64,000 bases of DNA, taken from NCBI GenBank assembly GCA_030603745.1, contig JAUVXE010000005.1, positions 1-64,000 on the forward strand, in the 5' to 3' direction. The DNA comes from Coriobacteriia bacterium (GTDB lineage: Bacteria > Actinomycetota > Coriobacteriia > Anaerosomatales > SLCP01). Below the pieces are notes generated by a model, which had not been told where the DNA came from, made no database searches, and saw only the letters and a list, made by a program, of their open reading frames with translations. Below, in pieces: positions 18,481 to 29,982 of this stretch (positions are counted from its first letter, which is position 1; the number at the start of each line of letters is the position of its first letter). A program made the position numbers and the translations under genes.

Positions 18481-19026
18481 ATGCTGGTAGGAGTCGCATA
18501 CGCAGCGGAGTCAGGCGAAGGCGCCTCGATCTCGGTCGTCCCGGTACTCGCGGACATCTGGCCGTCGATCATCGCGTTCCTGGTCCTGTTCTTCCTGCTC
18601 AAGAAGTTCGCGTTCGGACCGATCGGCAACGTGCTCGACAAGCGTGCCGAGACGATCCGCGAGTCGCTCGAGAAGGCCGAGGAGACCAAGGTCGAGGCCG
18701 AGCGCCTGCTCGAGGAGTACAAGGTGCAGATGGCCGAGGCGCGTGGCGAGGCCGCGAAGGTCATCGACCAGGGCCGCAAGGTCGCCGAGTCGATGAAGTC
18801 CGAGATCGTCGCGAAGGCCCACGAGGAGGCCGACGGGATCGTCGCGAAGGCCCGCGAGGCCATCGACGCCGAGAAGAAGGCCGCCATGGCCGAGCTCCAG
18901 GGCTCGGTCGCCGACCTCTCCGTCGCCGTCGCCGGCAAGCTGCTCGGAGAGAAGCTCTCCGCCGATGAGCACGCGAAGCTCATCGAGCGCTACGTAGCAG
19001 AGGTGGGGAGCCTCAATGACAACTAG
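18481..19026 (+). CDS. atpF: F0F1 ATP synthase subunit b
   Basis: A 181-residue peripheral stalk subunit: one transmembrane helix at about 28-48, then a long charged helix rich in Glu, Lys and Ala with coiled-coil periodicity. The ~25-residue segment before the membrane helix could be a short extracytoplasmic region. GGAGG is about ten bases before the ATG; the stop overlaps the atpH start by 11 bases. Confidence 0.93.
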   Translation: MLVGVAYAAESGEGASISVVPVLADIWPSIIAFLVLFFLLKKFAFGPIGNVLDKRAETIRESLEKAEETKVEAERLLEEYKVQMAEARGEAAKVIDQGRKVAESMKSEIVAKAHEEADGIVAKAREAIDAEKKAAMAELQGSVADLSVAVAGKLLGEKLSADEHAKLIERYVAEVGSLNDN

Positions 19027-19573
19027 CGGGATCGCAAGGACCTACGCACGGGTCCTCTTCGACCTCGCCTCCGCTGCCGACGCGGTGGACGGTGCCCACG
19101 AGGGCATCCGTGCAGCCGCCGAGGCGGTCCGGTCGCACGTGGACCTGCGCACCGCGCTGATGGACACGGGCGTGCCGGTGGAGAAGAAGCGCGCTGTCCT
19201 GCGGGAGATCTTCGGCGAGGCGGTCACGTCTGAGGTCCTCGCCGTCGTGACGCTCGCCGTCGAGCGGGGTCACGGCGACTCCCTCGGCGAGGTGGCGCGC
19301 CTCTTCGACGAGATCGCGGAGGCCGAGCGGGGGATCGTCGTGGCCGATGTCACGACGGCGGTCGCTCTCGACGAGCGGCTCCGTTCCTCCATCATCGACA
19401 AGCTGGCCGCCGCGCTCGGGCGCCCCGTCACGCTCCGCGAGCGGGTGGACGCGTCGATAGTCGGTGGCGTCATCATCAAGGTAGGCGGCCGTGTCCTCGA
19501 CGGGAGCATCTCCTCCCAGCTCGACGCTGTTCGCCAGAACCTTTCGAACGCATCGCAGGGAGGTGAGGCGTAA
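19016..19573 (+). CDS. atpH: F0F1 ATP synthase subunit delta
   Basis: A 185-residue OSCP/delta subunit that ties the peripheral stalk to the F1 head. It has the ARTYARVLFDLA N-terminal start and the C-terminal GGVIIKVGGRVLDGSI family signature, including the small-domain end. ATG lies within the atpF coding sequence; GTGGGGAG acts as a ribosome site. It abuts atpA. Confidence 0.93.
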   Translation: MTTSGIARTYARVLFDLASAADAVDGAHEGIRAAAEAVRSHVDLRTALMDTGVPVEKKRAVLREIFGEAVTSEVLAVVTLAVERGHGDSLGEVARLFDEIAEAERGIVVADVTTAVALDERLRSSIIDKLAAALGRPVTLRERVDASIVGGVIIKVGGRVLDGSISSQLDAVRQNLSNASQGGEA

Positions 19574-21136
19574 GTGGCAGAGATCACCGCACGCGCTATC
19601 AGCGACGTACTGAAGGCGCAGCTCGAGAGCTTCGAGACCGAGATCGACGTCCGCGAAGTGGGAACCGTCACCTCCATCGGAGACGGTATCGCCCGCGTCG
19701 ACGGATTGCGTGGCGCCATGGCCGGTGAGCTCCTCGAGTTCGTCGGCGGCGACGGCGCCGTCATCTATGGCATGGCCCTGAACCTCGACGAACACGAGGT
19801 CGGCGCCGTTCTCATGGGTGACGCGACCGCCATCAAGGAGAACGACACGGTCCGCACCACGGGCCGCACCGTCGAGGTGCCGTCGGGCCCGGCGCTCCTC
19901 GGCAGGATCGTCAACCCGCTCGGCGAGCCGCTCGACGGCAAGGGTCCGATCGCGGCCGAGGGCTACCGCCCGGTCGAGTTCCGCGCGCCCGGCGTCATCG
20001 AGCGCAAGCCGGTGCACGAGCCGATGCAGACCGGCATCATGGCCATCGACTCGATGATCCCTGTCGGCCGAGGCCAGCGAGAGCTGATCATCGGCGACCG
20101 CCAGACGGGTAAGACCGCCGTGGCGCTCGACACGATCATCAACCAGAAGGGCACGGGCGTCATCTGCGTCTACGTCGCGGTCGGCCAGAAGGCCTCCACC
20201 GTGGCCGGCGTGGTCGAGACACTCGAGCGTTACGGTGCGATGGACTACACCATCGTCGTCTCGGCGGCCGCCTCCGAGCCCGCCCCGCTGCAGTACATCG
20301 CCCCCCTCGCCGGGTGCGCGATGGGCGAGTACTTCATGTACAACGGCGAGGACGGCAAGCCCGCGAGCAAGGATAACCCGGGCCGCCACGTGCTCTGCAT
20401 CTACGACGACCTCTCCAAGCAGGCCGTCGCCTACCGCCAGATGTCCCTCACGCTGCGCCGCCCGCCGGGCCGCGAGGCGTACCCCGGTGACGTCTTCTAC
20501 CTGCACAGCCGCCTGCTCGAGCGCGCGGTCAAGCTCAACGACGACAACGGCGCCGGTTCACTCACCGCGCTGCCCGTCATCGAGACGCAGGCCGGCGACG
20601 TGTCCGCCTACATCCCCACCAACGTGATCTCGATCACCGACGGCCAGATCTTCCTGCAGACGGACCTGTTCTTCCAGGGCGTCCGCCCGGCCATCAACGT
20701 CGGTATCTCGGTGTCTCGAGTCGGTGGCTCGGCGCAGATCAAGGCCATGAAGTCGGTCGCCGGATCGCTCCGCCTCGACCTCGCGCAGTACCGCGAGCTC
20801 GCCGCGTTCGCGCAGTTCGGCTCCGACCTCGACAAGTCGACGCAGCAGACGCTCAGCCGCGGCGCTCGCCTCGTCGAACTGCTCAAGCAGGGCCAGTACG
20901 CGCCCTACCCGGTCGAGCAGCAGGTCATCGCGATCTTCGCCGGGACCAAAGGCTACCTCGACGAGATCCCGGTCGAGGACGTGCTCCGCTTCCGCGACGG
21001 GCTCCTCGAGTTCATCGCCAACGCGCATCCCGAGATCGGCACCGCGATCCGCGACGAGAAGACGCTGTCCGACGAGACCACCGCGAAGCTCACCGAGGCT
21101 CTCAAGGAGTACTCGGCGACGTTCTCGGCAAGCTAG
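19574..21136 (+). CDS. atpA: F0F1 ATP synthase subunit alpha
   Basis: A 520-residue non-catalytic nucleotide-binding F1 subunit. Walker A is GDRQTGKTA, the alpha-type arginine region is in [11 protein letters not shown], and the N-terminal beta-barrel and C-terminal helical domain have standard lengths. The GTG start follows the atpH stop directly with GGGAGG before it. Confidence 0.97.
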   Translation: MAEITARAISDVLKAQLESFETEIDVREVGTVTSIGDGIARVDGLRGAMAGELLEFVGGDGAVIYGMALNLDEHEVGAVLMGDATAIKENDTVRTTGRTVEVPSGPALLGRIVNPLGEPLDGKGPIAAEGYRPVEFRAPGVIERKPVHEPMQTGIMAIDSMIPVGRGQRELIIGDRQTGKTAVALDTIINQKGTGVICVYVAVGQKASTVAGVVETLERYGAMDYTIVVSAAASEPAPLQYIAPLAGCAMGEYFMYNGEDGKPASKDNPGRHVLCIYDDLSKQAVAYRQMSLTLRRPPGREAYPGDVFYLHSRLLERAVKLNDDNGAGSLTALPVIETQAGDVSAYIPTNVISITDGQIFLQTDLFFQGVRPAINVGISVSRVGGSAQIKAMKSVAGSLRLDLAQYRELAAFAQFGSDLDKSTQQTLSRGARLVELLKQGQYAPYPVEQQVIAIFAGTKGYLDEIPVEDVLRFRDGLLEFIANAHPEIGTAIRDEKTLSDETTAKLTEALKEYSATFSAS

Positions 21137-21146
21137 GGGCTCATCG

Positions 21147-22028
21147 ATGGCGAACCTGCGCGACATCAAGAAGAGGATCGGGAGCGTCGAGTCGACGCGC
21201 CAGATCACGCGCACCATGGAGATGGTCGCAACCGCCAAGATCAAGAAGGCCCAGGAGAAGATCGAGGCCGCGCGTCCCTACGCGCTCTCGATGATGGAGG
21301 TCCTCGGCAACGTGGCCCGGTACGCGAAGGGCGCCGAGCACCCGCTTCTCGAGGAGCACGACGAGCGCAGGCGCGTGGTGGTCATCGCGGTGACCTCCGA
21401 CCGCGGCCTGGCCGGCGCGTTCAACAGCAGCATCCTGCGTCTCACGGAGAACATCATCCGTGACGAGGGTGACGCGGGCGTCAGGGTCGATGTCATCGCG
21501 GTAGGCAAGAAGGCCGCCGGCTACTTCCGCTATCGCGGGATCGAGCCGATCGCCGTCTACCGTGACATCTCCGACAAGCCCACGTTCACCGACGCGAAGT
21601 CCATCGCGGCCCACGTGATCGGCCCGTTCGCCGCCGAGGAGGTCGACGCGGTCTACGTCGCCTTCAATCGGTTCAAGAACGTCGCCGAGCAGAAGCCCGA
21701 GGTGCACCAGCTGCTCCCGATCGAGCGCCGGGTGGTCGACGAGGCCGCCGAAGGCAGCGACGTGAGCGCCGAGTACACCTTCGAGCCCGACGCCCAGTCG
21801 GTCCTCGTCCGGCTCCTTCCGACCTACGTCGAGACGCTCATCTTCCGGGCGCTCATGGAGTCGGCGGCGTCCGAGCACGGCGCACGGCGCACGGCGATGA
21901 AGTCGGCGACCGACAACGCCTCGGAGATGATCACGACGCTCACGCGCAGCTACAACCGCGCGCGCCAGGCGTCGATCACGAACGAGATCGCAGAGATCGT
22001 CGGCGGCGCGGCCGCACTGGAGGATTAG
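21147..22028 (+). CDS. atpG: F0F1 ATP synthase subunit gamma
   Basis: A 293-residue central shaft subunit. It starts MANLRDIKKRIGSVESTRQIT, has the SDRGLAGAFNS motif and ends with the conserved helix containing ITNEIAEIVGGA. It lies ten bases after atpA and its TAG is immediately followed by the atpD ATG. Confidence 0.96.
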   Translation: MANLRDIKKRIGSVESTRQITRTMEMVATAKIKKAQEKIEAARPYALSMMEVLGNVARYAKGAEHPLLEEHDERRRVVVIAVTSDRGLAGAFNSSILRLTENIIRDEGDAGVRVDVIAVGKKAAGYFRYRGIEPIAVYRDISDKPTFTDAKSIAAHVIGPFAAEEVDAVYVAFNRFKNVAEQKPEVHQLLPIERRVVDEAAEGSDVSAEYTFEPDAQSVLVRLLPTYVETLIFRALMESAASEHGARRTAMKSATDNASEMITTLTRSYNRARQASITNEIAEIVGGAAALED

Positions 22029-23465
<1,437 letters not shown>

Positions 23466-23481
23466 GGAGCTGGACTGAGGT

Positions 23482-23901
23482 ATGGAACGCACTCTCCTGT
23501 GCGAGATCGTAACGCCCGAGCGCATCGTCTACACCAACGAGGTGCGCATGGTCGTGGCGCCCACGATCGACGGTGAGATCGGCATCCTGCCGCTCCACGC
23601 GCCGCTCGTGAGCCCGCTGAAGCCCGGTGAGATCCGCGTCATGTACGGGGACGACCGCGTGGAGTGGTTCGCGATCTCGGGCGGCTACGTGCAGGTCCAC
23701 GAGGACAAGGTCATCATCCTCGCCGACCACGCGGCGGCTGCCTCGCAGATCGACGTCGAACGCGCGCGCCAGGCGCTCAAGCACGCGAAGGACCGCATGG
23801 CCGAGCTGCCCGCCGAGGACGAGGTCGGGGTCAACGCCTGTATGGCCGACCTCAACTGGTGTGAGGCGCAGCTCTCGGTCGCGTCGAAGGACCGCGCCTA
23901 G
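23482..23901 (+). CDS. atpC: F0F1 ATP synthase subunit epsilon
   Basis: A 139-residue F1 subunit coupling the shaft to the c-ring and able to inhibit hydrolysis. The N-terminal beta-sandwich has TPERIVYTNEV and GEIGILPLHAPL; a C-terminal pair of helices follows. The last helix carries two Cys residues. The gene ends the operon 30 bases before a strong hairpin terminator. Confidence 0.94.
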   Translation: MERTLLCEIVTPERIVYTNEVRMVVAPTIDGEIGILPLHAPLVSPLKPGEIRVMYGDDRVEWFAISGGYVQVHEDKVIILADHAAAASQIDVERARQALKHAKDRMAELPAEDEVGVNACMADLNWCEAQLSVASKDRA

Positions 23902-23931
23902 CACGGGTGGCCGGTATCGAAGCACGGACGG

Positions 23932-23964
23932 GCGGCGGGCGCGCAAGCGCTCGCCGCTCTCTCG
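23932..23964 (+). terminator. Terminator of the atp operon
   Basis: An 11-bp stem (23932-23942 with 23947-23957, one G-U pair) closes on a GCAA tetraloop and is followed by TCTCTCGT. It is the clearest intrinsic-terminator-like structure in the window. Confidence 0.7.
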
Positions 23965-24097
23965 TATCCGCGGGGTGACCATCCGGTGACGCGCCGCGGT
24001 GCGGGCTTGCCGCCCGGGAAGCGCGTACACTACGGTAGGAAGGTCGTGCCCGGGGCGCCGCCCGGCGGGCACCACCGAGAGGAGACGATCAAGCCGA

Positions 24098-25354
24098 GTG
24101 GGTCCGATCATCGTCAGAGGGGGACGGCCCTTGGCCGGGGAGGTCGTCGTCGCGGGGGCCAAGAACTCCGCGCTCAAGCTCGCCGCCGCCGCGCTGCTCG
24201 CTCCCGGCCGTTCCCGCATCACCAACGTCCCTGACATCAGCGACGTCGCCACGATGGCCGACGTCGTGGCCGGTCTTGGCGCCGTCGTCGAGCGCGAGGA
24301 CCACGCCCTCGTCATCGACGCGACCGAGCTGACCTCCTACGAGGCTCCCTACGAGGTCGTCTCCAGGATGCGCGCGTCGATCGCCGTCCTCGGCCCGCTC
24401 GTCGCTCGTCTCGGCCGGGCGCGCGTCGCGATGCCGGGCGGGTGTGCCATCGGGTCCCGCAAGGTCGACATGCACATCTCAGGGCTGCAGGCCCTCGGCG
24501 TGCGCTTCGCGTTCGAGCACGGCAACATCGAGGCCACCGCGCCGGACGGCCTGCACGGCGCTACGGTCACCCTCGAGTTCCCGAGTGTCGGCGCGACCGA
24601 GAACCTGCTCATGGCCGCCGTGCTCGCGCGGGGCACGACCGTGATCGAGAACGCGGCCCGCGAGCCGGAGATCGCCGACCTCGCCGCGTTCCTCGGCGCC
24701 CTCGGCGCGCGCATCGAGGGCGCCGGGACCCCGACCATCACCGTGACCGGCGTCGAATCGCTCACCCCCGCGGACCATCGGGTGGTGGGCGACCGCATCG
24801 AGGCGGGGACGTTCCTCGTCGCCGGGGCGCTCACCGGCGGGCCGGTCACCGTCCGCGGCGTCGACTCGGCGCACATGGAGATGGTGCTCGTGAAGCTCGA
24901 GCAGGCCGGCTGTCACATCGAGACCGAGCCTGAGGCCATCACCGTCCTGCGCGAGGGTCCCATCCTGCCCGCCGACATCCAGACGCTGCCCTATCCCGGC
25001 TTCCCGACCGACATGCAGGCGCAGTTCATGGCGCTCATGGCCCTCGCCGAGGGAAGCTGCGTCATCACCGAGAACGTCTTCGAGAACCGGTTCATGTTCG
25101 CCGACGAGATCGTCCGCATGGGCGCCGACATCCGGATCGAGGGCCATCACGCACTCGTCAAGGGTGTCGACTCACTCTCCGGCGCACCGGTCCGCTGTCC
25201 CGACCTTCGTGCCGGGGCCGCCCTCGTGCTCGCCGGCCTCGCCGCCGAGGGCGAGACCGAGGTCATGGAGACCACGCACATCGAGCGGGGGTACGAGCGG
25301 TTCGTGGACAAGCTCGCCGCCCTCGGCGCCGACATCGAGACCCGCGAGGAGTAG
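24098..25354 (+). CDS. murA: UDP-N-acetylglucosamine 1-carboxyvinyltransferase
   Basis: A 418-residue enzyme that adds enolpyruvate to UDP-GlcNAc, the first committed step of peptidoglycan synthesis. [11 protein letters not shown] holds the N-terminal lysine, and the PEP-binding/fosfomycin-target cysteine is present (Cys116 in [10 protein letters not shown]), so the enzyme should be of the fosfomycin-sensitive type. The GTG at 24098 is chosen because the protein then starts at the canonical IIVRGGRPL; the GAGAGGAG site is somewhat far (about 13 bases). It is nine bases ahead of fabZ. Confidence 0.94.
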   Translation: MGPIIVRGGRPLAGEVVVAGAKNSALKLAAAALLAPGRSRITNVPDISDVATMADVVAGLGAVVEREDHALVIDATELTSYEAPYEVVSRMRASIAVLGPLVARLGRARVAMPGGCAIGSRKVDMHISGLQALGVRFAFEHGNIEATAPDGLHGATVTLEFPSVGATENLLMAAVLARGTTVIENAAREPEIADLAAFLGALGARIEGAGTPTITVTGVESLTPADHRVVGDRIEAGTFLVAGALTGGPVTVRGVDSAHMEMVLVKLEQAGCHIETEPEAITVLREGPILPADIQTLPYPGFPTDMQAQFMALMALAEGSCVITENVFENRFMFADEIVRMGADIRIEGHHALVKGVDSLSGAPVRCPDLRAGAALVLAGLAAEGETEVMETTHIERGYERFVDKLAALGADIETREE

Positions 25355-25363
25355 GAGGAGCCG

Positions 25364-25786
25364 ATGCTCGACATCGACGGCATCAAGGAGATCATCCCGC
25401 ACCGCTACCCGTTCCTGCTGGTTGACCGGGTCGAGGAGCTCGTGGAGGGGGAGCGTGCCGTCGGGGTGAAGAACGTCACCGCCAACGAGCCGTTCTTCCC
25501 CGGTCACTTCCCCGACTATCCGGTCATGCCCGGCGTGCTGATCGTCGAGGCGCTCGCCCAGGTGGGCGCGGTCGCGCTCCTCTCTCTCGAGGAGAACCGC
25601 GGCAAGCTCGCCCTCTTCGCCGGCATCGACAAGGTGCGCTTCAAGCGGCAGGTCCGCCCCGGCGACACGCTCGTGCTCGAGGTCAGCATCACCAAGCGCC
25701 GGGGCCCGATCGGGTTCGGCGAGGCCAAGGCGACCGTCGACGGGCAGGTCGCCTGCGCCGGAGAGCTGATGTTCGCGATACAATAG
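25364..25786 (+). CDS. fabZ: 3-hydroxyacyl-ACP dehydratase FabZ
   Basis: A 140-residue hot-dog fold dehydratase of type II fatty acid synthesis that forms trans-2-enoyl-ACP. The catalytic His is in [14 protein letters not shown] and the Glu in LIVEALAQ. It begins [16 protein letters not shown], as usual. GGAGGAG precedes the ATG. Close spacing to murA suggests one transcript linking envelope lipid and wall precursor supply. A TACAAT at 25779-25784 over the stop may be a -10 for the next gene. Confidence 0.95.
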   Translation: MLDIDGIKEIIPHRYPFLLVDRVEELVEGERAVGVKNVTANEPFFPGHFPDYPVMPGVLIVEALAQVGAVALLSLEENRGKLALFAGIDKVRFKRQVRPGDTLVLEVSITKRRGPIGFGEAKATVDGQVACAGELMFAIQ

Positions 25787-25845
25787 CTCGGTTGTGGAGG
25801 CGTGCGACGGCACATGCCGGCCGTACTGTCATGAAGGGTTCGCAC

Positions 25846-27141
25846 ATGGGATTGCTGCAGCGTATCGAGGACGGCTCGGCCGTCTTCGGCGTGGTCGGGC
25901 TTGGCTATGTGGGCCTGCCGCTCGCGGTCGAGATGGCCGCGGCGGGACATAGGGTCGTCGGGCTCGAGGTCTCCGAGGAGAAGACCGGCCTCGTCAACGC
26001 CGGCACGAGCTACATCCCCGACGTCCCCGCCGAGGAGTTCGCCGAGCTCGTCTCCCGCGGCCTGATCTCGGCCACCACGGACTTCGCCCGTGCCGCCGAG
26101 TGTGACGCGATCGCGATCTGCGTGCCGACCCCGCTCGACGAGATGAAGGAGCCCGACACCTCCTATATGGAGGCCGCGGCGCGCTCCATCACCCCGCATC
26201 TGCGCGCCGACATGCTCGTGACGCTGGAGTCGACGACCTATCCCGGGACCACCGAGGAGGTCATCCAGCCGATCCTCGAGGAGTCCGGCCTGGTGGTGGG
26301 TGAGACGCTCTACCTCGCCTTCTCGCCGGAGCGGGTCGACCCCGGTAACCCCGTTTTCCAGACGAAGAACACCCCCAAGGTGGTCGGTGGGCGCACGCCG
26401 GCGTGTACCGACCACGCGGTCGCGCTCTACAGCCGTTTCATCGACACGATCGTCCCGGTCTCGTCGACCGGAGCCGCCGAGATGACCAAGCTCCTCGAGA
26501 ACATCTTCCGCAGCGTCAACATCGCGCTCATGAACGAACTCCTCCGCCTCTCCGAGCGCATGGAGATCAACCTGTGGGAGGTCATCGACGCCGCCAAGAC
26601 CAAGCCCTTCGGCTTCATGCCCTTCTATCCCGGACCCGGCCTCGGCGGCCACTGCATCCCGATCGACCCCTTCTACCTCTCCTGGAAGGCCCGCCAGTAC
26701 GACTTCCACACCGAGTTCATCGAGCTGTCCGGCAAGATCAACGAGGATATGCCCTACTACGTTGTCCGCCGCCTCATGGACGCCTTGAACGAGCAGCGCA
26801 AGCCGCTGGCTGGCTCGCGGGTCATGGTGCTCGGCGTCGCTTACAAGGCCGACATCGACGACATGCGTGAGTCGCCCGCGATCAAGGTCGCAGAACTGCT
26901 TCTCGCCAAGGGCGCGGAGATCGTCTACCACGACCCGTTCGTGCCTTCGTTCACGGTCTCGGGCACCGAGGTGCCGTTCGTCGGGCTCACCGCCGAGGAG
27001 CTCGCGTCCGCCGACGCCGTCGTGCTGGTCACCAACCACACCGGGGTGGACTACCCGCTCGTCGTCGAGCACGCCAGGCTCGTGCTCGATACCCGTAACG
27101 CGCTCAAGGGCGAACGCGGCGAGAGCATCGTACGGCTGTAG
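25846..27141 (+). CDS. wbpA: Nucleotide-sugar 6-dehydrogenase (UDP-GlcNAc 6-dehydrogenase-like)
   Basis: A 431-residue NAD-dependent dehydrogenase that oxidises C6 of a UDP-sugar to the uronic acid in two steps. N-terminal Rossmann GLGYVGLPLA, central ESTTYPGTTEE and SPERVDPGN, the catalytic cysteine in GPGLGGHCIPIDPFYLSW, and a C-terminal VLGVAYKADIDDMRESPA domain. The GHCIPIDP form of the active site is typical of the UDP-GlcNAc/ManNAc dehydrogenases rather than UDP-glucose dehydrogenase, but the substrate is inferred. The ATG at 25846 has AAGGG seven bases upstream; ATG 25831 is an alternative. It opens the envelope island and probably supplies a uronic acid to its polymer. Confidence 0.88.
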   Translation: MGLLQRIEDGSAVFGVVGLGYVGLPLAVEMAAAGHRVVGLEVSEEKTGLVNAGTSYIPDVPAEEFAELVSRGLISATTDFARAAECDAIAICVPTPLDEMKEPDTSYMEAAARSITPHLRADMLVTLESTTYPGTTEEVIQPILEESGLVVGETLYLAFSPERVDPGNPVFQTKNTPKVVGGRTPACTDHAVALYSRFIDTIVPVSSTGAAEMTKLLENIFRSVNIALMNELLRLSERMEINLWEVIDAAKTKPFGFMPFYPGPGLGGHCIPIDPFYLSWKARQYDFHTEFIELSGKINEDMPYYVVRRLMDALNEQRKPLAGSRVMVLGVAYKADIDDMRESPAIKVAELLLAKGAEIVYHDPFVPSFTVSGTEVPFVGLTAEELASADAVVLVTNHTGVDYPLVVEHARLVLDTRNALKGERGESIVRL

Positions 27142-27268
27142 GGCGTAACCGACGCGTAACCCGCCGGATGCGTGTGCTGGCGGGGGAGTTGCTCATCAAG
27201 GGGCATGCGCCGGGCCCGAGAAGGACCCGGCGGTGTCGTGAACGACCGAGAAACGAGGCTGAGACAGT

Positions 27269-28669
27269 TTGGGACGACACTCCGCGAACAGCAGAGGGGG
27301 ACGCGCCGCGGGAGGCCGCGACCGGCGCCCGTCAGGCGACCGGCGCCGCACCACGCGAAGCGGCGTCGCCATGGAGGGCGCGCCCAAGATGCGCTCCGAC
27401 CGCCAGCGCCGTCGACGCACCGCCAAGCGGGCCGCGGTGGTGGCGCTGATCGCCCTCGGCGTCCTGTTGGTCGCCGGCGTCGCGGCGGCGGTCGTCTTCG
27501 TGCAGGGCCTTGAGCGCGAGATGCGAAGCGAAGTTGCGCGCGATCCCGGGCTCACGCAGGCACTCACCGAGAAGGCGCCGGAAGAGCCGTTCAACATCCT
27601 GCTCCTCGGCAGCGACGCGAGACCGTCGGAGGAGGCCGCCCGGGCCGACACGATCATCGTCGCCCGCATCGACCCCGAGGCCAAACGCATCTGGATGATC
27701 TCGATACCCCGTGACACGCGCGTCGAGATCCCCGACCACGGGGTGAACAAGATCAACGCGGCCACCTTCTACGGTGGAGCCGCGCTCATGATCGACACGG
27801 TCGAGGAGTTCCTCGGCATGCCGGTCCATCACTACATGGAGGTCGACTTCAACGGCTTCCAGGACATCGTCGACGCGATGGGCGGCATCTACGTCAACGT
27901 CGACGTACGGATCGACGACTGGCGCGCGGCCAGCCATACCGCGAACCGTGACGCCCGCATCATCGAGCCTGGCTATCAGCTCCTCGACGGCGAGCGTGCG
28001 CTCGTGTTCATGCGCAGCCGCGACTTCCCCGACGCCGACTTCACCCGGATGAAGCACCAGCAGGAGTTCTTCAAGGCGCTCGCCTCGCAGTCGATGCGAT
28101 GGAGCAACGCGCTCAAGCTGCCGGGGATGGCCCGTGAGTTCGCCCGCAACGTGACCACCGACATGGGCGTCGGGCAGATCGTCTCGCTCGCCCAGGCGTT
28201 CCGCGGTATCGACGAGTCGAACGTCCAGACGACCACGCTGCCCGGCGAGTGGCGCAGTCCCTACGTCATCGCGGATGCCGAGCACAAGGAGTACCTCGTC
28301 GAGCGCGTCATGGCGGGCGAGGACATCGAGGATCGTCCTGACGCCGAGGAGCCCGCCCGCGCGCCGGGCGACATCACGGTCACGGTTCGGAACGGCGGCG
28401 GAATCGCGGGCTCGGCGGCGATGGCCGCGGAGCGCCTGCGGGCGCGTGGCTTCGACATCCGCGAGGTCGGCAACGCCAACCAGTTCGTGTACGAGGAGAC
28501 GCTCGTCGTCTACCGGGACGACGAGGAGGCCGCCGGCATGGTGGCGCGTCAGCTCAAGACCGACCGCCTCGTGCCGAGCCGGGGGATGTACTCGTTCGAG
28601 ACCGACATCCTCGTCGTGGTCGGATCCGACTGGCGAACGCTCGTGGGAGCCGACGGCTCCGACCGCTAG
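27269..28669 (+). CDS. LCP (LytR-CpsA-Psr) family wall-polymer ligase
   Basis: A membrane-anchored phosphotransferase of about 466 residues that moves a lipid-linked polymer onto peptidoglycan. A basic, disordered N-terminus leads to one transmembrane segment (about 52-72), the LCP domain with NILLLGSDARP, SIPRDTRVEIP and DGERALVFMRSRD, and a C-terminal LytR_C domain (about 372-462). The start is uncertain: TTG 27269 gives MGRHSANSRGG, a common N-terminus in actinobacterial proteins of this kind; ATG 27371 and 27389 would also leave the membrane anchor intact. The 127-base leader contains a CGCCGGG/CCCGGCG stem near 27210-27232. It likely attaches the polymer built by the surrounding genes. 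Confidence 0.85.
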   Translation: MGRHSANSRGGRAAGGRDRRPSGDRRRTTRSGVAMEGAPKMRSDRQRRRRTAKRAAVVALIALGVLLVAGVAAAVVFVQGLEREMRSEVARDPGLTQALTEKAPEEPFNILLLGSDARPSEEAARADTIIVARIDPEAKRIWMISIPRDTRVEIPDHGVNKINAATFYGGAALMIDTVEEFLGMPVHHYMEVDFNGFQDIVDAMGGIYVNVDVRIDDWRAASHTANRDARIIEPGYQLLDGERALVFMRSRDFPDADFTRMKHQQEFFKALASQSMRWSNALKLPGMAREFARNVTTDMGVGQIVSLAQAFRGIDESNVQTTTLPGEWRSPYVIADAEHKEYLVERVMAGEDIEDRPDAEEPARAPGDITVTVRNGGGIAGSAAMAAERLRARGFDIREVGNANQFVYEETLVVYRDDEEAAGMVARQLKTDRLVPSRGMYSFETDILVVVGSDWRTLVGADGSDR

Positions 28670-28671
28670 GT

Positions 28672-29892
28672 CTAGCGCCTCGCCCCTTCGAGCACGCCGA
28701 TGAACCGCTCGGCGAGGTCGTCCCTGCCGAAGCGTTCCTCGGCGAGGCGCCGCGCCCGCGCTCCGATCTCGCGCGTGGCGTCCGGGTCGTCGGCGAGCCG
28801 CTCGATCGCGTCGGCGAGCGCGGCTCCGTCCCCGGGCGGCACGTAGAGCCCGGCGCCATGCTCCTCGACGAGGTCGCGGGTCCATCCCGGCGAGTTGACG
28901 ATCATCGGCTTGCCGGTCGCGAGTCCGTCGAAGAACTTGTTGGGCGAGTTCGTGTAGAGGATCGGCACGTCGGCGAAGAGCGTCATGAGCGCGTCGGCGG
29001 TGCGCGTCACGCGGGGGACGTCGCGCTTTGGCATCGAGCCGGCGAGCACCAGGTTGTCGAGTCCGTGGCGCTCCTTCAGCTCCCGCACCAACGGCAGGGA
29101 CTTCCCGTCCCCGGCGATCAGGAAGACGATGTCGTCTCGCCCGCGCTCCTTCAGGAGCCGCGCCGCCTCGGGAACGGACGCCTCCACCGCGTTCGACGGG
29201 CCGATGGCGCCCGCGTACCCCACCACGAACCGGTCTTCGAGCCCGAACCGCTCCACCAGCTCGGGATCCTTCGGCCCGGGGTGGAACAGGTCGAGGTCGC
29301 ACGAGTTGGGGATCATGTGCACCCGCTCGGCGGGGTAGCCCTCGGCGATGACGCCCTCGGCCATGCCGGGGGAGAGCGCGATCACGGCGGCCGAGCGCCG
29401 GTAGAGGAACCGCTCGAGGGCTTTCGCGACCCTGCCGAGGACCCCCGTGCGGCTGAGCGCGCCCATCTGGATCGCCGCCTCGGGCCACAGGTCGCGGACT
29501 TCGAAGACGAACGGCACGCGATGGCGCGCGGCTGCGATCCAGCCGGGGATGCCTACGGTGAGCGGCGTGGAGGTCGCGATGACGACATCCGGGCGCGGCG
29601 CGGTCATCGCGAGCCAGGTAGCGCCGAAGGTGAAGGCGAGGAATGAGAGGATCCGTCGTCCGTATCCCATGTAGTTCGAGTAGGACACGCGTACCGAACG
29701 GACGTCGATACCGTCGACGTCGCCGCGTGAGAACAGCCGTTCGGAGTAGCTCTTCGGCAACCGCGAGCTGCTCGTGATCATCGTGACCTCGTGTCCCGCC
29801 TCGACCATCCGCCGGCCGAACTCGTAGGAGCGGATGAGCCCGAGCGAGGAGTCGCGGGTGGCGAAGAACTGGTGTACGTAGACGATCCGCAT
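28672..29892 (-). CDS. Glycosyltransferase family 4 (WbuB-like)
   Basis: A 406-residue GT-B fold transferase. N-terminal acceptor domain with VYVHQFFATRD and RSYEFGRRMVEAGHEV; C-terminal donor domain with NSPNKFFDGLATGKPM in the place of the E-x7-E motif. The FEVRDLWPE motif is characteristic of the WbuB/WcaI-like GT4 group that adds N-acetylated sugars during surface polysaccharide synthesis. The ATG at 29892 has GGAG seven bases upstream and is preferred over the GTG 12 bases earlier. It converges on the LCP gene with only two bases between the stops. Confidence 0.85.
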   Translation of the reverse strand: MRIVYVHQFFATRDSSLGLIRSYEFGRRMVEAGHEVTMITSSSRLPKSYSERLFSRGDVDGIDVRSVRVSYSNYMGYGRRILSFLAFTFGATWLAMTAPRPDVVIATSTPLTVGIPGWIAAARHRVPFVFEVRDLWPEAAIQMGALSRTGVLGRVAKALERFLYRRSAAVIALSPGMAEGVIAEGYPAERVHMIPNSCDLDLFHPGPKDPELVERFGLEDRFVVGYAGAIGPSNAVEASVPEAARLLKERGRDDIVFLIAGDGKSLPLVRELKERHGLDNLVLAGSMPKRDVPRVTRTADALMTLFADVPILYTNSPNKFFDGLATGKPMIVNSPGWTRDLVEEHGAGLYVPPGDGAALADAIERLADDPDATREIGARARRLAEERFGRDDLAERFIGVLEGARR

Positions 29893-29982
29893 CGGGCACT
29901 CCACGGGTCCGGGATCGGGACGGTTCGGTGCCGCGTCAGGGTAACACAGGGGAGAGGCGGCGCGGGATGTCCGGCGCGGCCC

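Noticed and set aside
27332-29899. A long minus-strand frame spanning the LCP gene and overlapping the WbuB-like gene in another frame
   Set aside because: Conflicts with two well-supported genes and has no family features.
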